Shown here: piece by piece, positions 16,370-24,534 of the stretch
Numbering within the stretch: the stretch's first letter is position 1
Layout of the letters: every line of letters starts with the position of its first letter
Assembly (NCBI RefSeq): GCF_002161285.1
Contig: NZ_NFHH01000030.1
Coordinates: 1 to 45,097 of the forward strand
Reading direction: 5' to 3'
DNA: 45,097 bases
Origin: Blautia sp. An81
Lineage (GTDB): Bacteria; Bacillota; Clostridia; Lachnospirales; Lachnospiraceae
Notes under the pieces: generated by a model
The model's input: only the letters and a program-made list of their open reading frames with translations
The model's database searches: none
What the model was told of the DNA's origin: nothing
Program-made: the position numbers and the translations under genes

Positions 16370-17642
16370 CTTCTTCACCTCCTTTATTCATAACAGATAA
16401 ACATTGAATGAATTTATCATACATCTCATCAAGCTTATCAATTAAAGTATTTGCAATAACAATATAATTTCTTTCAGTCTCTGCTAATCCTAACCTTGTA
16501 CAACACGATTCTAATAATTCTTCTCTGGAATTATCAGAATATAAATGAGCTGACACCAACCTCAAATCGTATAGCACAAACAATGGTGCAATTTCCACAT
16601 TAACATCTATTCCCGTTGTATTCTTCTCTAGCCATAGTTGTAATAGTTTTATACCCTTTTTGCCCTTTAACTCCTCTTTCAACTCTGGATATTTCTGTTT
16701 TAAATCTTTACTAATATCTTTATTGTTAATAGCTTCTACAAATAACTCATTAAGCGGAATAATCAAATCCTTAAAGGCATCGTTGGTATTGACAAGTAAT
16801 TTACGAATGTTCTTAGCAACTCTAAGTGTTTCTGTATCCAACTGCGCAACCGCTAAATTATAATTATCTCTTACCTTCTCATTAAAATCCAAACGCTTCT
16901 TCAATAACTTTCTTTCCGCAGAAGCCTCTGCCCACTGTACTTCAATTTGTGCTTCATAAAATTCTGAACCAATTGAATGGTCTGAGGGTACATTTTCCGA
17001 ACGCAAATAGAACTGTTCTTCAACATTTAAGTCAATAATATCTCCTAACCACATAATTACTTTATTGTTTTCATTAATTCCAAAAGAGATATAATGCTCA
17101 TCTCCTTTATAAATATATCCGAATGTATCTGCTCCTATATCTAATCCGTACTGTGGATGATGAATATATTTTAACAAAACTTCTATATTAAAAAAAACTG
17201 GTGTAAGAAAGCCTATTTTCCATGGTCTTACCAAACCTGGAATAAAATAGTAATCATCTCTGTCATATAAAAATTTTACTTTTTCTGCTATAAACTTATC
17301 ATTGCAGAACATATTTTTTATTTTTTCAAAATCATACCATGTCTCAGTTTCTTCTACTGAAAACTCTTTTTTATCCTCTTCCTTTTCTACAATATCAATA
17401 CTTCGAGGCTGATTTTCATGCTCCGTATTTTCCAGCATTTGCTGAAATTCATCTAATATTTCCTTTGTCTGATATGGGATATATCTTTTTTGACAGCCCC
17501 CACACATTAACAATGGCACATTCGCAAAAGCTATCTTTTCTCCACTTTTTAACTTCATAAACTTATCGCTATGAATTAAATGTAGCTTACCACCACAATT
17601 TTCACAATCTAATCCTGACACACTTAACACCTCTTCTTTCAA
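16359..17642 (-). CDS. Unrecognised cargo protein A: zinc ribbon plus RX4H-containing C-terminal helical domain
   Basis: A 427-residue protein. Residues 13-51 hold two CxxC pairs (DCENCGGKL...LMCGGCQKRY), a YgiT/MqsA-like zinc ribbon. Residues about 95-250 form a globular domain with YYFIPGLVRPWKIGFLTP and SENVPSDHSIGSEFY. The C-terminal 180 residues are all-helical and contain VLYDLRLVSAH, which gives an R-x4-H motif of the kind used by HEPN ribonucleases. The RX4H reading is an inference from one short motif. The chosen start is TTG 17642, overlapping the upstream stop; GTG at codon 8 has a better-spaced GAGG. It probably works with the 189-residue partner. Confidence 0.65.
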   Translation of the reverse strand: MKEEVLSVSGLDCENCGGKLHLIHSDKFMKLKSGEKIAFANVPLLMCGGCQKRYIPYQTKEILDEFQQMLENTEHENQPRSIDIVEKEEDKKEFSVEETETWYDFEKIKNMFCNDKFIAEKVKFLYDRDDYYFIPGLVRPWKIGFLTPVFFNIEVLLKYIHHPQYGLDIGADTFGYIYKGDEHYISFGINENNKVIMWLGDIIDLNVEEQFYLRSENVPSDHSIGSEFYEAQIEVQWAEASAERKLLKKRLDFNEKVRDNYNLAVAQLDTETLRVAKNIRKLLVNTNDAFKDLIIPLNELFVEAINNKDISKDLKQKYPELKEELKGKKGIKLLQLWLEKNTTGIDVNVEIAPLFVLYDLRLVSAHLYSDNSREELLESCCTRLGLAETERNYIVIANTLIDKLDEMYDKFIQCLSVMNKGGEEDGE

Positions 17643-18289
17643 TTCCTCAGAAAAATACTACAAAGCTCCGCATACATCTTGCCATCTTCAAACTTCACAT
17701 CATCAAGCAATAATGCCTGGAATAACACTTCCCGGACACTCTCTAATTTTACCATAGAAAGCTCCGCTTCCGAAAGTCCCTCCAGCTCTATATTTTCCAA
17801 AGCCACCGCTTTTCTTGCTGACAGACAGTATGTATATAAAGCCATAATATATCTGTCAGACATCACAAAGGCATAGGTGTCCTTGCCTTTATAATTGTAT
17901 CGGCACTTTTCCAATTCTTCCGCAGATATGGTAAAGAAACATCTGACTGTTTCCAGATACACTTTTCCCTCATAGTCCGGCTTATATTTCTTTGCCAGCC
18001 GCTTAATTGTTGCAAAAATATTATTTCTCTCATAGGTCAGTCTGGTTCTCTTAAAAACAGCTTTTTTCCCCCGCATATCCATGTAAACATTGTTCCCTAT
18101 GGTTTTTCCGGCGAATGGCTCATACTCACCGACCCGCAACAGATAGGAAAGCACCTGCAACAGCTTTTCCTTTGAAGTAATTTCATTATAGCTGTAATCG
18201 CCAAAACCTAACTGTTCAAACCGTAATGGTGTGCTTCCCTTTTTAATTTCCCGTTCCATTACCCTGTCCACATCTCTCATTGACTCCAT
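17639..18289 (-). CDS. Conserved ICE accessory protein, about 216 residues, unknown function
   Basis: The product starts MESMRDVDRVMEREIKKG and runs through LRFEQLGFGDYSYNEITSKEK, MDMRGKKAVFKRTRLTYERN, and a C-terminal helical part (ELSMVKLESVREVLFQALLLD). It has no membrane segment. ATG 18289 has AAGGAAGGAGC 10 bases upstream. A longer frame starts at TTG 18358 within palindrome copy 4, and that extension looks like read-through of the repeat. It lies between DUF6050 and the cargo operon. I do not know its function. Confidence 0.6.
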   Translation of the reverse strand: MESMRDVDRVMEREIKKGSTPLRFEQLGFGDYSYNEITSKEKLLQVLSYLLRVGEYEPFAGKTIGNNVYMDMRGKKAVFKRTRLTYERNNIFATIKRLAKKYKPDYEGKVYLETVRCFFTISAEELEKCRYNYKGKDTYAFVMSDRYIMALYTYCLSARKAVALENIELEGLSEAELSMVKLESVREVLFQALLLDDVKFEDGKMYAELCSIFLRN

Positions 18290-18346
18290 ATATCTTTTTG
18301 CTCCTTCCTTTCTTACAATAAAAGAGCAGCCATATTTGACTGCCCC

Positions 18347-18371
18347 ACCTTTGGACAAAATGTCCAGAAGT
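18347..18371. repeat. ICE palindrome, copy 4
   Basis: ACCTTTGGAC, AAAAT and GTCCAGAAGT form the unit. It is 12 bases from copy 5, in the junction between the DUF6050 gene and the next gene. It gave rise to the TTG-initiated N-terminal extension seen in the longer reading of that gene. Confidence 0.85.
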
Positions 18372-18372
18372 T

Positions 18373-18708
18373 CTATATTTCCACTTTTGGACTTTTCGTC
18401 CAGAAGTGTCCTGTTATAATACTGATAAGCTCTCCTGCAATGCCGATTATCTTAAAAATCAGCACTACACCGCCAATCAAACCGCCTATGATACAATTCA
18501 GTGCAAGAACACCGATACTGCCGCTGATGCCGAAATTCTTGGGTATCAGCCACAGGCACATCCGGCGAATACCAAACGGACACCCTGCAATAATCCAATA
18601 TAAAAACCAGTCAAAGCCTTCTGCTTTCTTACATACCGGATAACAGGTCAGCATCCATACCGCAATTATCACTGCCGGAACAATGACCTTAAACAATACC
18701 CTTTTCAT
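18373..18708 (-). CDS. DUF6050-like small membrane protein
   Basis: A protein of about 111 residues that begins MKRVLFKVIVPAVIIAVWML. Hydrophobic segments include the N-terminus, WFLYWIIAGCPFGIRRMCLW, and a long Gly/Ile-rich pair (LALNCIIGGLIGGVVLIFKI). Three to four membrane helices are likely. ATG 18708 lies 20 bases inside the end of repA, with GGAGGTGGATGGC ahead of it. A frame from 18777 is longer but has no ribosome site. The last residues, WTKSPKVEI, come from palindrome copy 5. The family name is from memory. Confidence 0.65.
   Translation of the reverse strand: MKRVLFKVIVPAVIIAVWMLTCYPVCKKAEGFDWFLYWIIAGCPFGIRRMCLWLIPKNFGISGSIGVLALNCIIGGLIGGVVLIFKIIGIAGELISIITGHFWTKSPKVEI
18383..18407. 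repeat. ICE palindrome, copy 5
   Basis: ACTTTTGGAC, TTTTC and GTCCAGAAGT form the unit. The centre differs from the other copies but the arms are kept. It encodes the C-terminal WTKSPKVE of the DUF6050 protein. Confidence 0.8.
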
Positions 18709-19753
18709 GCCATCCACCTCCATACATATCGTGCTGTACCTCTTGTTGGTAATAATGATTGATTGTGCTTGGCGCATTATAAAGTGTTGTCACCATATAC
18801 GCCTTGATATTCGTAATCTTGGTTGTGGTATTCTTCATGCAGCCAATGACATAATTCAAGTGCGAGCTGTTCAGTTTCAGGAACTTTGACTTTACCAGCT
18901 CATACGGGTAATCATCCCCGCCAATCCTAACCGTCTTGTGCTTTACACATACAACCTCGCAAATCACCTCAAAAAGCTCATCATAAAGTGCTTTGTCCTG
19001 CCAATCACCATATTTCATGTAGTGATCGTATTCTATGTTCTCCTTGATGATTTCAATGTATGCGTTAACATCTTCCATCGCATCAATCGTTTCTTCTGTT
19101 TCACTTTCAGATTGATTAGATTGATTGTTATAACTCAAATCAGTATAGTTAGTATTGTTATAATTAGCGTTCGCTTCTCGAACCTCTGCAAGTTCGGTTT
19201 CCGAACCTCTTGAAGTTTGATTTCCGAACACCTGCAAGTTTGGTTTCCGAACCTCTTGAAGTTCGATTTCCGAACTTCTGGAAGTTTGATTTTCGAACCC
19301 CTTGAAGTTCGATTTCCGAACTTCTGTGGAAGCATAAGTATTTGAAGGACTTTTCGGCTGGCTTTCTGGCTCTCCACCCACTTCCAAAGTGGCAAAGTTT
19401 TTGACATAAATAATATCCGGCTTCCCTAATCCCTGTCTTTTTTTCTCTATCAGACCAATACCCTTTTTGCTGTCAAGCTCTGCCAATACTTTTACACACT
19501 TTTCTTTTGCACAGCCTAAATCCTCCATAATATTATCAAGGGTATAATGAATATATGCCCTGTTTTCATCATCAAACCATCCGTTTTTCATGGATAGTGA
19601 CATTCTGTCAAGCATCAGACCATAAAGGAGCTTTGCATCACTGGATAACTCTTTGAACCGTTCGTCCTTAATCAGCAATCTTGGAACTCTGTAAAATGAA
19701 AACTGTTCTGCTTCGATACCATAGTAATAATCAAATCTCATCATGTTACCCAT
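18689..19753 (-). CDS. repA: RepA_N-type replication initiator with DUF6017-like C-terminus
   Basis: A 354-residue replication initiator that would allow the excised ICE to replicate. Residues 1-115 are the RepA_N winged-helix domain: FSFYRVPRLLIKDERFKEL, SSDAKLLYGLMLDRMSLS and YTLDNIMEDLGCAKEKCVKVL. Residues about 145-200 form a low-complexity linker made by a 23-bp DNA repeat. The C-terminal domain (EDVNAYIEIIKENIEYDHYM through NIKAYMVTTLYNAPS) is DUF6017-like. ATG 19753 has AGGAGGTGCAGGCAC; a frame start at 19789 lacks one. It follows parB. RepA_N plasmids carry their origin inside rep, and the repeat array suggests the same here. Confidence 0.9.
   Translation of the reverse strand: MGNMMRFDYYYGIEAEQFSFYRVPRLLIKDERFKELSSDAKLLYGLMLDRMSLSMKNGWFDDENRAYIHYTLDNIMEDLGCAKEKCVKVLAELDSKKGIGLIEKKRQGLGKPDIIYVKNFATLEVGGEPESQPKSPSNTYASTEVRKSNFKGFENQTSRSSEIELQEVRKPNLQVFGNQTSRGSETELAEVREANANYNNTNYTDLSYNNQSNQSESETEETIDAMEDVNAYIEIIKENIEYDHYMKYGDWQDKALYDELFEVICEVVCVKHKTVRIGGDDYPYELVKSKFLKLNSSHLNYVIGCMKNTTTKITNIKAYMVTTLYNAPSTINHYYQQEVQHDMYGGGWHEKGIV
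19179..19326. repeat. Iteron array: six 23-bp direct repeats and a partial seventh, inside repA
   Basis: Units start at 19179, 19202, 19225, 19248, 19271 and 19294, each exactly 23 bases, with a partial copy at 19317. The plus-strand consensus is CGAACCTCTTGAAGTTTGA followed by TTTC. GAAGTTCG and CGAACTTC in neighbouring units also form inverted repeats. As 23 is not a multiple of three, the array is read in all three frames, which gives a 23-residue period in the protein. This spacing and position fit a replication origin bound by RepA. Confidence 0.85.
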
Positions 19754-19770
19754 GTGCCTGCACCTCCTTT

Positions 19771-20661
19771 CTACTGTCTTTTCTTCCATTCATCCAAAAG
19801 CTGAATGATAATATTCTCTATATCTTCACTGCTATAATCTTCAGCAAAATACTTGCTGATCTTGTCCGCTTTCAGTGTAACCTTGCGTTCCTTTGGCTTT
19901 TCTTCTGTCAGAATCAGTCGCACCATTGCAAGCGTAAGCTCTCCACTTTTGCCATATTCCTTTAGCTTGCCGGATTGTACGGTGCTGACATTACAGCCCC
20001 GTTCTTCTATAATGACCTCTACCCACTGCTGTGCTTCCTCTGACAGAAAGGATATGTCCACGCCCTGCGAAAACCCTAATTTCCTGCTGTCCACCATTTC
20101 AAGAAGCTCATCGGAAAGCCTTGAAAGCCAGATATAACGCTGTACCTTTTTCGCATTCTCTCCGGCAGCTTCCCCAACTTCATCAAGGGTATTCTTGCCC
20201 GATTTCTTTCCCTGATGTTTCATAGCTTCATATTTCATCTTGTAGGCTTTTGCCTTTTCACTCGGTAAAATGTCCTCTCTCTGAATATTGGAGTCGACCA
20301 TGATAATGGTTGCTTCATCATCGGAATAATTGCGGACAATAATCGGCATTTCCGTTTTCCCGGCTCTTTCTGAGCCATGCTTCCTACGGTGCCCGGCGAT
20401 CAGCTCATAGCCGCCGCCAGCTCTCGGTCTTGCAATTCCCGGAACAAGTACCCCGTAAAGTCTGATACTCTCCGTTGTTTCCGCCATCTTTTCATCGTCC
20501 AATACCTTAAATGGGTGGTCTTTGAACTCATGAAGGTCTGCTAACGGGGCATTGATAATCTGCTCTGCCCCTGTTTCCTGTGCGTTGCTTCCACCGAATA
20601 AATCATCAAAACTCTCCATTTTGATTTTAGATGCGCTTCCTGTCTTTGTATTACTGCTCAT
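19771..20661 (-). CDS. parB: ParB/Spo0J-like partition protein
   Basis: A 296-residue DNA-binding partition protein. The ParB/sulfiredoxin-like nuclease-fold domain shows HPFKVLDDEKMAETTESIRL, GVLVPGIARPR and the box LIAGHRRKHGSERAG, followed by DSNIQREDILPSEKAKAYKM. A helix-turn-helix region follows (KKVQRYIWLSRLSDELLEMVD). The C-terminal part (ADKISKYFAEDYSSEDIENI) may dimerise. ATG 20661 has GGAGGTGCTTGCAA; it overlaps the parA end by 11 bases. With ParA it should segregate the circular form of the ICE. I see no Spo0J-type parS sequence nearby. Confidence 0.93.
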   Translation of the reverse strand: MSSNTKTGSASKIKMESFDDLFGGSNAQETGAEQIINAPLADLHEFKDHPFKVLDDEKMAETTESIRLYGVLVPGIARPRAGGGYELIAGHRRKHGSERAGKTEMPIIVRNYSDDEATIIMVDSNIQREDILPSEKAKAYKMKYEAMKHQGKKSGKNTLDEVGEAAGENAKKVQRYIWLSRLSDELLEMVDSRKLGFSQGVDISFLSEEAQQWVEVIIEERGCNVSTVQSGKLKEYGKSGELTLAMVRLILTEEKPKERKVTLKADKISKYFAEDYSSEDIENIIIQLLDEWKKRQ

Positions 20662-21436
20662 TTGCAAGCACCTCCTCTGTCAAAGAATTGTAGGCAGATG
20701 CCACCTTTCCCTTTGGATCATGCTTATAAATGCTGACTCCTTCCGCAGAAATCTCCGCCGCCCTTACCGAAATCGGGATAATATTGGTAAATATCTTTAC
20801 CCGGCTTCCATAGGCTTCCTTCAGCATGGCACTGATGTCCCTTGCATAATTCGTCCTGCTGTCCACCATCGTCAATAAAATGCCCTCTATCTCCAGTTTT
20901 GGGTTAATCTGACGCTTTACCTTGCCAATGGTCTTGATAAGCTGCTGTAAGCCTTTTACTGGCAGATATGCCGCTTGCACAGGAATCAAAATACTGTCGG
21001 CACAGGCAAAGGCATTTATGGTAATCATTCCAAGTGAAGGCATACAGTCAATTAAGATGTAATCGTAATAATCCCGCACCATGCTTATGTACTCCTGCAT
21101 GATACGCTCCCGGCTCATGACATTCACAAGGGAAACCTCCAGACCGGAAAGCTCAATATTTCCCGGCATAAGGTCTATTCCTTCCTCATGGTGTAAAATA
21201 CCATCCATAGGCTCAACTTCCTCGTCCTTAATCAGACTGCCCATGACCGATGCCAATGTGATCTCGATTGCGTCCGGCTCTGTGTACCCCAAACTTGCGG
21301 TAAGACTGCCCTGTGCATCGGCATCAATCAAAAGTACCTTTTTCCCCTGTTTTGCCAGTCCAATTCCTAAATTGCTTGTTGTGGTGGTCTTTCCGACTCC
21401 ACCTTTCTGATTTGCGATTGCAATAACTCTACACAT
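20651..21436 (-). CDS. parA: ParA/Soj-like partition ATPase
   Basis: A 261-residue deviant-Walker ATPase. NQKGGVGKTTTTSNLG (about 9-24) is the Walker A motif with the signature lysine. LLIDADAQGSLTASLG follows near 35-50, and DYILIDCMPSLGMITINAF is Walker B. GSRVKIFTNIIPISVRAAEIS completes the family pattern. It lacks the N-terminal helix-turn-helix of type Ia ParA, so it is not expected to repress its own promoter directly. ATG 21436 has AAAGGAGAATTTATC ahead of it. It is the first of the parA-parB-repA set. Confidence 0.95.
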   Translation of the reverse strand: MCRVIAIANQKGGVGKTTTTSNLGIGLAKQGKKVLLIDADAQGSLTASLGYTEPDAIEITLASVMGSLIKDEEVEPMDGILHHEEGIDLMPGNIELSGLEVSLVNVMSRERIMQEYISMVRDYYDYILIDCMPSLGMITINAFACADSILIPVQAAYLPVKGLQQLIKTIGKVKRQINPKLEIEGILLTMVDSRTNYARDISAMLKEAYGSRVKIFTNIIPISVRAAEISAEGVSIYKHDPKGKVASAYNSLTEEVLANEQ

Positions 21437-21456
21437 GATAAATTCTCCTTTGCTTT

Positions 21457-21636
21457 CTACTCATTTTCTTTTACGTTGCTTTTTCTGACTTCCACATAAG
21501 CCCTGTGGAATTTCTTTGTTCCTTTATTCGGGTATAAATCTGAAAACTCTGTTACCTCAATCTTGGGATTTCTCTGCAAAATCTTCCCAAACCATTTAAT
21601 ATCATTCTTTGTTCCCATCAATCGAACTTTTAACAT
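21457..21636 (-). CDS. DUF3970 family small protein
   Basis: A 59-residue protein: MLKVRLMGTKNDIKWFGKIL, followed by NPKIEVTEFSDLYPNKGTKK and a YVEV strand. This is the DUF3970 pattern seen beside parA on many Firmicutes elements. The ATG at 21636 overlaps the upstream stop (ATGA), and GGAGGAG lies 7 bases before it. Function is unknown. Confidence 0.8.
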   Translation of the reverse strand: MLKVRLMGTKNDIKWFGKILQRNPKIEVTEFSDLYPNKGTKKFHRAYVEVRKSNVKENE

Positions 21637-22109
21637 CAATCTGCTCCTCCAAACAAGGCATACAGTTTCCGGTTATAGGTTGCATATTCCGGATACCGGA
21701 TTTGTATCGCCTGCCAAAAATACGGTGCGTAGGCACAGCAGAACAATTCTTCCACCGTATACTGCCTACACTCATTGATCTGCTCCTCTGCGTCCTTGTA
21801 ATCGTCAACACTTGGTGTACCGTTGCAGTACAGATTAAACGCCATTCTGACTACTTTCACGCTTCCGCTGGTCTGCCAGCCTTCATGTAAACATTCTGTC
21901 TTTACACAGCCTGTCTTAAAATCATAAATGCGATTTGCATTTCTTCTGGTATCATCGCTAATACCAAGACAATAGCAAAGTGCCTTGTGGTACACATCCT
22001 GATACCGTACCTCTTTCAATTTCTCATAGTAGAATTTCTCATGTGCTTCGCTGATAAAAATAATTTCTTGAGCTTTTTCGGCTCCTGCTCCTAACGCTGT
22101 ACTATTCAT
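21636..22109 (-). CDS. DUF6075-like ICE protein
   Basis: A 157-residue soluble protein. Its core, ISEAHEKFYYEKLKEVRYQD, YHKALCYCLGISDDTRRNA and YDFKTGCVKTECLHEGWQTS, then VVRMAFNLYCNG, matches proteins called DUF6075 on conjugative elements. ATG 22109 has GGAGGAAAAGAAC; a start at 22124 has no ribosome site. It is the first visible ICE gene from the right. Function is unknown. Confidence 0.75.
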   Translation of the reverse strand: MNSTALGAGAEKAQEIIFISEAHEKFYYEKLKEVRYQDVYHKALCYCLGISDDTRRNANRIYDFKTGCVKTECLHEGWQTSGSVKVVRMAFNLYCNGTPSVDDYKDAEEQINECRQYTVEELFCCAYAPYFWQAIQIRYPEYATYNRKLYALFGGAD

Positions 22110-22175
22110 GTTCTTTTCCTCCATTTCTTATTTCTGCTTTGCTGACCATAACGCTCGCAGCATAGCTGCTCGCTG

Positions 22176-22226
22176 TCGCGGCATTCGCCAAATGCTCATG
22201 CAAGCATGGCACTTGGCTCATTGCTA
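22176..22226 (-). repeat. REP-like structured repeat, copy A
   Basis: On the minus strand it reads AGCAATGAGCCAAGTGCC, then ATGCTTGCATGAGCATTTGG and CGAATGCCGCGA. About 42 of 51 bases match copy B at 28,695. Internal arms (GCCAA...TTGGC and CATGC...GCATG) fold into a hairpin. It lies just past the terminator at 22,236-22,275. No gene is supported in the rest of 22,110-22,413 apart from that terminator and the att-like repeats. Confidence 0.7.
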
Positions 22227-22235
22227 CACGCAAAA

Positions 22236-22275
22236 AAGGACACTTCTCTAAAATTTCTTTTAGAAAAATGTCCTT
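22236..22275 (-). terminator. Terminator downstream of lysS
   Basis: On the minus strand AAGGACATTTTTCTAAAA pairs with TTTTAGAGAAGTGTCCTT (two G:U pairs) across GAAA-type loop bases, followed by TTTTTTGCG. It would end the greA-lysS transcript, or stop transcription entering the ICE. Confidence 0.75.
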
Positions 22276-22352
22276 ATAGTACAAAATATTAACTTGAACT
22301 GACTCGATTTTAATTTAAAATCGTTTATTTTAACCCTTTAAGACAGGTTATT

Positions 22353-22372
22353 TTGTCGTACTCTTGTCGTAC
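22353..22372. other. Candidate attachment-site region: direct repeat next to lysS
   Basis: TTGTCGTAC occurs at 22,353-22,361 and 22,364-22,372, 11 bases apart, 40 to 60 bases after the lysS stop. Short direct repeats with this spacing are typical arm or core sites of tyrosine integrases. It is placed where ICE sequence meets chromosome. The matching left end and integrase are outside the window, so the exact crossover point cannot be read. Confidence 0.4.
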
Positions 22373-22413
22373 CATACAATTTAAAAGTCCGCAAACCCGC
22401 ATAAATACTGGAT

Positions 22414-23904
22414 TTATTTGTCCAACGACTTCATTGTCGGGAACAGCAGAACATCACGGATGGCTGCGCTGTTTGTCAACAGCATACACATTCTGTCGAT
22501 ACCGAATCCGATACCGCCAGTAGGAGGCATACCGATCTCCAGTGCGTGAAGGAAGTCTTCGTCTGTAGTATTAGCCTCTTCATCGCCCTGAGCCAGCAGC
22601 TCTTCCTGAGCTTTGAATCTTTCTCTCTGGTCGATAGGATCGTTCAGCTCTGAGTAGGCATTTGCCATTTCCCAGCCGTTCATAAAGAACTCGAAACGCT
22701 CTACATACTCCGGATTCTCCGGTTTCTTTTTTGTAAGAGGAGAGATTTCAATGGGATGATCCATAACAAAAGTAGGCTGGATCAGATGCTCCTCAGCAAA
22801 TTCTTCGAAGAACAGAGAAAGAATATCACCTTTCTTATGGCGTTCTTCAAACTCTACATGGTGTTCTTTTGCTACAGCTCTGGCTTCTTTCAGGGTATGG
22901 ATCTCGTTAAAGTCTACACCTGCATATTTCTTAACTGCGTCTACCATGGTAATGCGCTCAAAAGGTTTACCCAGATCCATCTCAATGCCGTTATAAACAA
23001 TCTTTGTAGTTCCCAGAACTTCCTGGGCCACATGACGGTACAGATTCTCTGTAAGGTCCATCATGCCGTGATAGTCGGTATATGCCTGATAAAGCTCCAT
23101 AAGAGTGAACTCTGGATTATGTCTGGTGTCCAGACCTTCGTTACGGAACACTCTTCCGATTTCGTAAACCTTTTCCAGTCCGCCTACGATCAGTCTCTTT
23201 AAATACAGTTCCAGAGAAATACGCAGCTTAAAGTCCTCGTCAAGAGCATTGAAATGAGTCTCAAAAGGACGGGCGGCAGCCCCACCTGCGTTGGCAACCA
23301 GCATAGGTGTCTCTACTTCCATGAAGCCCTGTCCGTTTAAGTAGTTCCGGATGCTTGCCAGAATCTTAGAACGTTTGATAAAAGTATCCTTTACATCTTC
23401 GTTCATGATCAGATCCACGTATCTCTGACGGTAACGCAGATCTGTATTTGTCAGACCATGGAACTTCTCAGGAAGAGGATTCAGGCTCTTGGAGAGCAGT
23501 GTCACTTCAGTAGCATGAATAGAAATCTCCCCTGTTTTGGTCTTAAACACTTCGCCTTTGATTCCTATGATATCGCCGATATCCAGTTTCTTGAAATCTT
23601 TATATGATTCCTCTCCAATATTGTCTCTTGCCACATAGGCCTGCATAGAGCCCTGGAGATCCTGGATGCTGCAGAAAGAGGCTTTTCCCATAACACGTTT
23701 GGACATCATACGCCCTGCCAGGGTAACCTCTTTTCCTTCGAACTCGTCGAAAGCATTTTTAATTTCCATGCTGTGGTTTGTCACATCATATTTTGTGATC
23801 TGGAAAGGATTCTTTCCGTTTGCCTGTAAATCGGCTAATTTTTCACGGCGGACCTGCAATAAATGGTTTAAGTCCTGCTCCTGGGCTTTCTTCTGTTCTG
23901 CCAC
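22414..23904 (-). CDS. lysS: Lysyl-tRNA synthetase, class II
   Basis: A 496-residue enzyme that charges tRNA-Lys with lysine. The N-terminal OB-fold runs from about 50 to 150 ([19 protein letters not shown]). Class II motif 1 includes FMEVETPML, motif 2 [19 protein letters not shown], and motif 3 [13 protein letters not shown]. Length and ending ([10 protein letters not shown]) are normal for Clostridia. The chosen start is GTG 23904, 8 bases after AAGGAGA; a GTG at 23913 is too close to that site. It follows greA by about 26 bases. The ICE lies directly past its 3' end but leaves the coding sequence intact. Confidence 0.97.
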   Translation of the reverse strand: MAEQKKAQEQDLNHLLQVRREKLADLQANGKNPFQITKYDVTNHSMEIKNAFDEFEGKEVTLAGRMMSKRVMGKASFCSIQDLQGSMQAYVARDNIGEESYKDFKKLDIGDIIGIKGEVFKTKTGEISIHATEVTLLSKSLNPLPEKFHGLTNTDLRYRQRYVDLIMNEDVKDTFIKRSKILASIRNYLNGQGFMEVETPMLVANAGGAAARPFETHFNALDEDFKLRISLELYLKRLIVGGLEKVYEIGRVFRNEGLDTRHNPEFTLMELYQAYTDYHGMMDLTENLYRHVAQEVLGTTKIVYNGIEMDLGKPFERITMVDAVKKYAGVDFNEIHTLKEARAVAKEHHVEFEERHKKGDILSLFFEEFAEEHLIQPTFVMDHPIEISPLTKKKPENPEYVERFEFFMNGWEMANAYSELNDPIDQRERFKAQEELLAQGDEEANTTDEDFLHALEIGMPPTGGIGFGIDRMCMLLTNSAAIRDVLLFPTMKSLDK

Positions 23905-23930
23905 TTCGTACACTCTCCTTCTATATAGAA

Positions 23931-24413
23931 TTATATATTTCTTTCAATTTCCAGAACTTTGTATTCCATAACTCCTGAAGGCATCTCTACGGAAACGGTA
24001 TCCCCCTTCTTCGCTCCGATCAGAGCCTTTCCAACAGGAGATTCATTGGAGATCTTACCTTCCAGACTGTTTGCTTCTGTAGAACCTACAATCCTGAATT
24101 CCATCTCCTCATCAAATTCTACATCGTATACTTTGATCTTACATCCAACGCTGACCTTGTCCAGATCAACCTCGTCTTCTACTACTACCTCTGCGTTTTT
24201 CAGGATTTTCTCAATTTCTTCAATCCTGGCTTCTATGTCTCTCTGCTCATCTTTTGCAGCATCGTATTCTGCATTCTCAGATAAATCTCCCTGCTCTCTG
24301 GCCTCTTTGATCTTATCTGCTACTTCTTTTCTTTTGTTTACCTTCAGATCATGAAGTTCATCTTCCAGTTTTGTCAATCCCGCATAGGTAAGCAATGTTT
24401 TCTTTTCTTCCAT
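23931..24413 (-). CDS. greA: Transcription elongation factor GreA
   Basis: A 160-residue factor that rescues backtracked RNA polymerase by stimulating transcript cleavage. The N-terminal coiled coil carries the acidic tip [15 protein letters not shown] (about 43-57), and the C-terminal FKBP-like domain has [19 protein letters not shown]. It starts at ATG 24413 and is the first gene of greA-lysS, with a near-perfect promoter upstream. Confidence 0.97.
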   Translation of the reverse strand: MEEKKTLLTYAGLTKLEDELHDLKVNKRKEVADKIKEAREQGDLSENAEYDAAKDEQRDIEARIEEIEKILKNAEVVVEDEVDLDKVSVGCKIKVYDVEFDEEMEFRIVGSTEANSLEGKISNESPVGKALIGAKKGDTVSVEMPSGVMEYKVLEIERNI

Positions 24414-24485
24414 TTTTTGTACACCCTTTCTTATATTCTGATATATGGACTTTTGCCCCTATAAACGCTTCTTAACAGTCATAAT

Positions 24486-24514
24486 ATTATAAATAATACC
24501 CTGATATATGTCAA
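24486..24514 (-). promoter_or_regulatory. Sigma-A promoter of greA-lysS
   Basis: On the minus strand TTGACA (24,509-24,514) and TATAAT (24,486-24,491) are both perfect consensus, with a 17-base spacer. This predicts a leader of about 65 bases before greA. Confidence 0.9.
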
Positions 24515-24534
24515 GTAATAATGTTCGATTTTTA

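Noticed and set aside
22102-22284. 60-residue minus-strand frame next to the ICE edge
   Set aside because: It lies over the terminator and REP-like copy A; no ribosome site.
23914-24534. T-box riboswitch for lysS
   Set aside because: lysS follows greA with a gap of about 26 bases, and the promoter lies before greA. No specifier loop or T-box sequence is seen.
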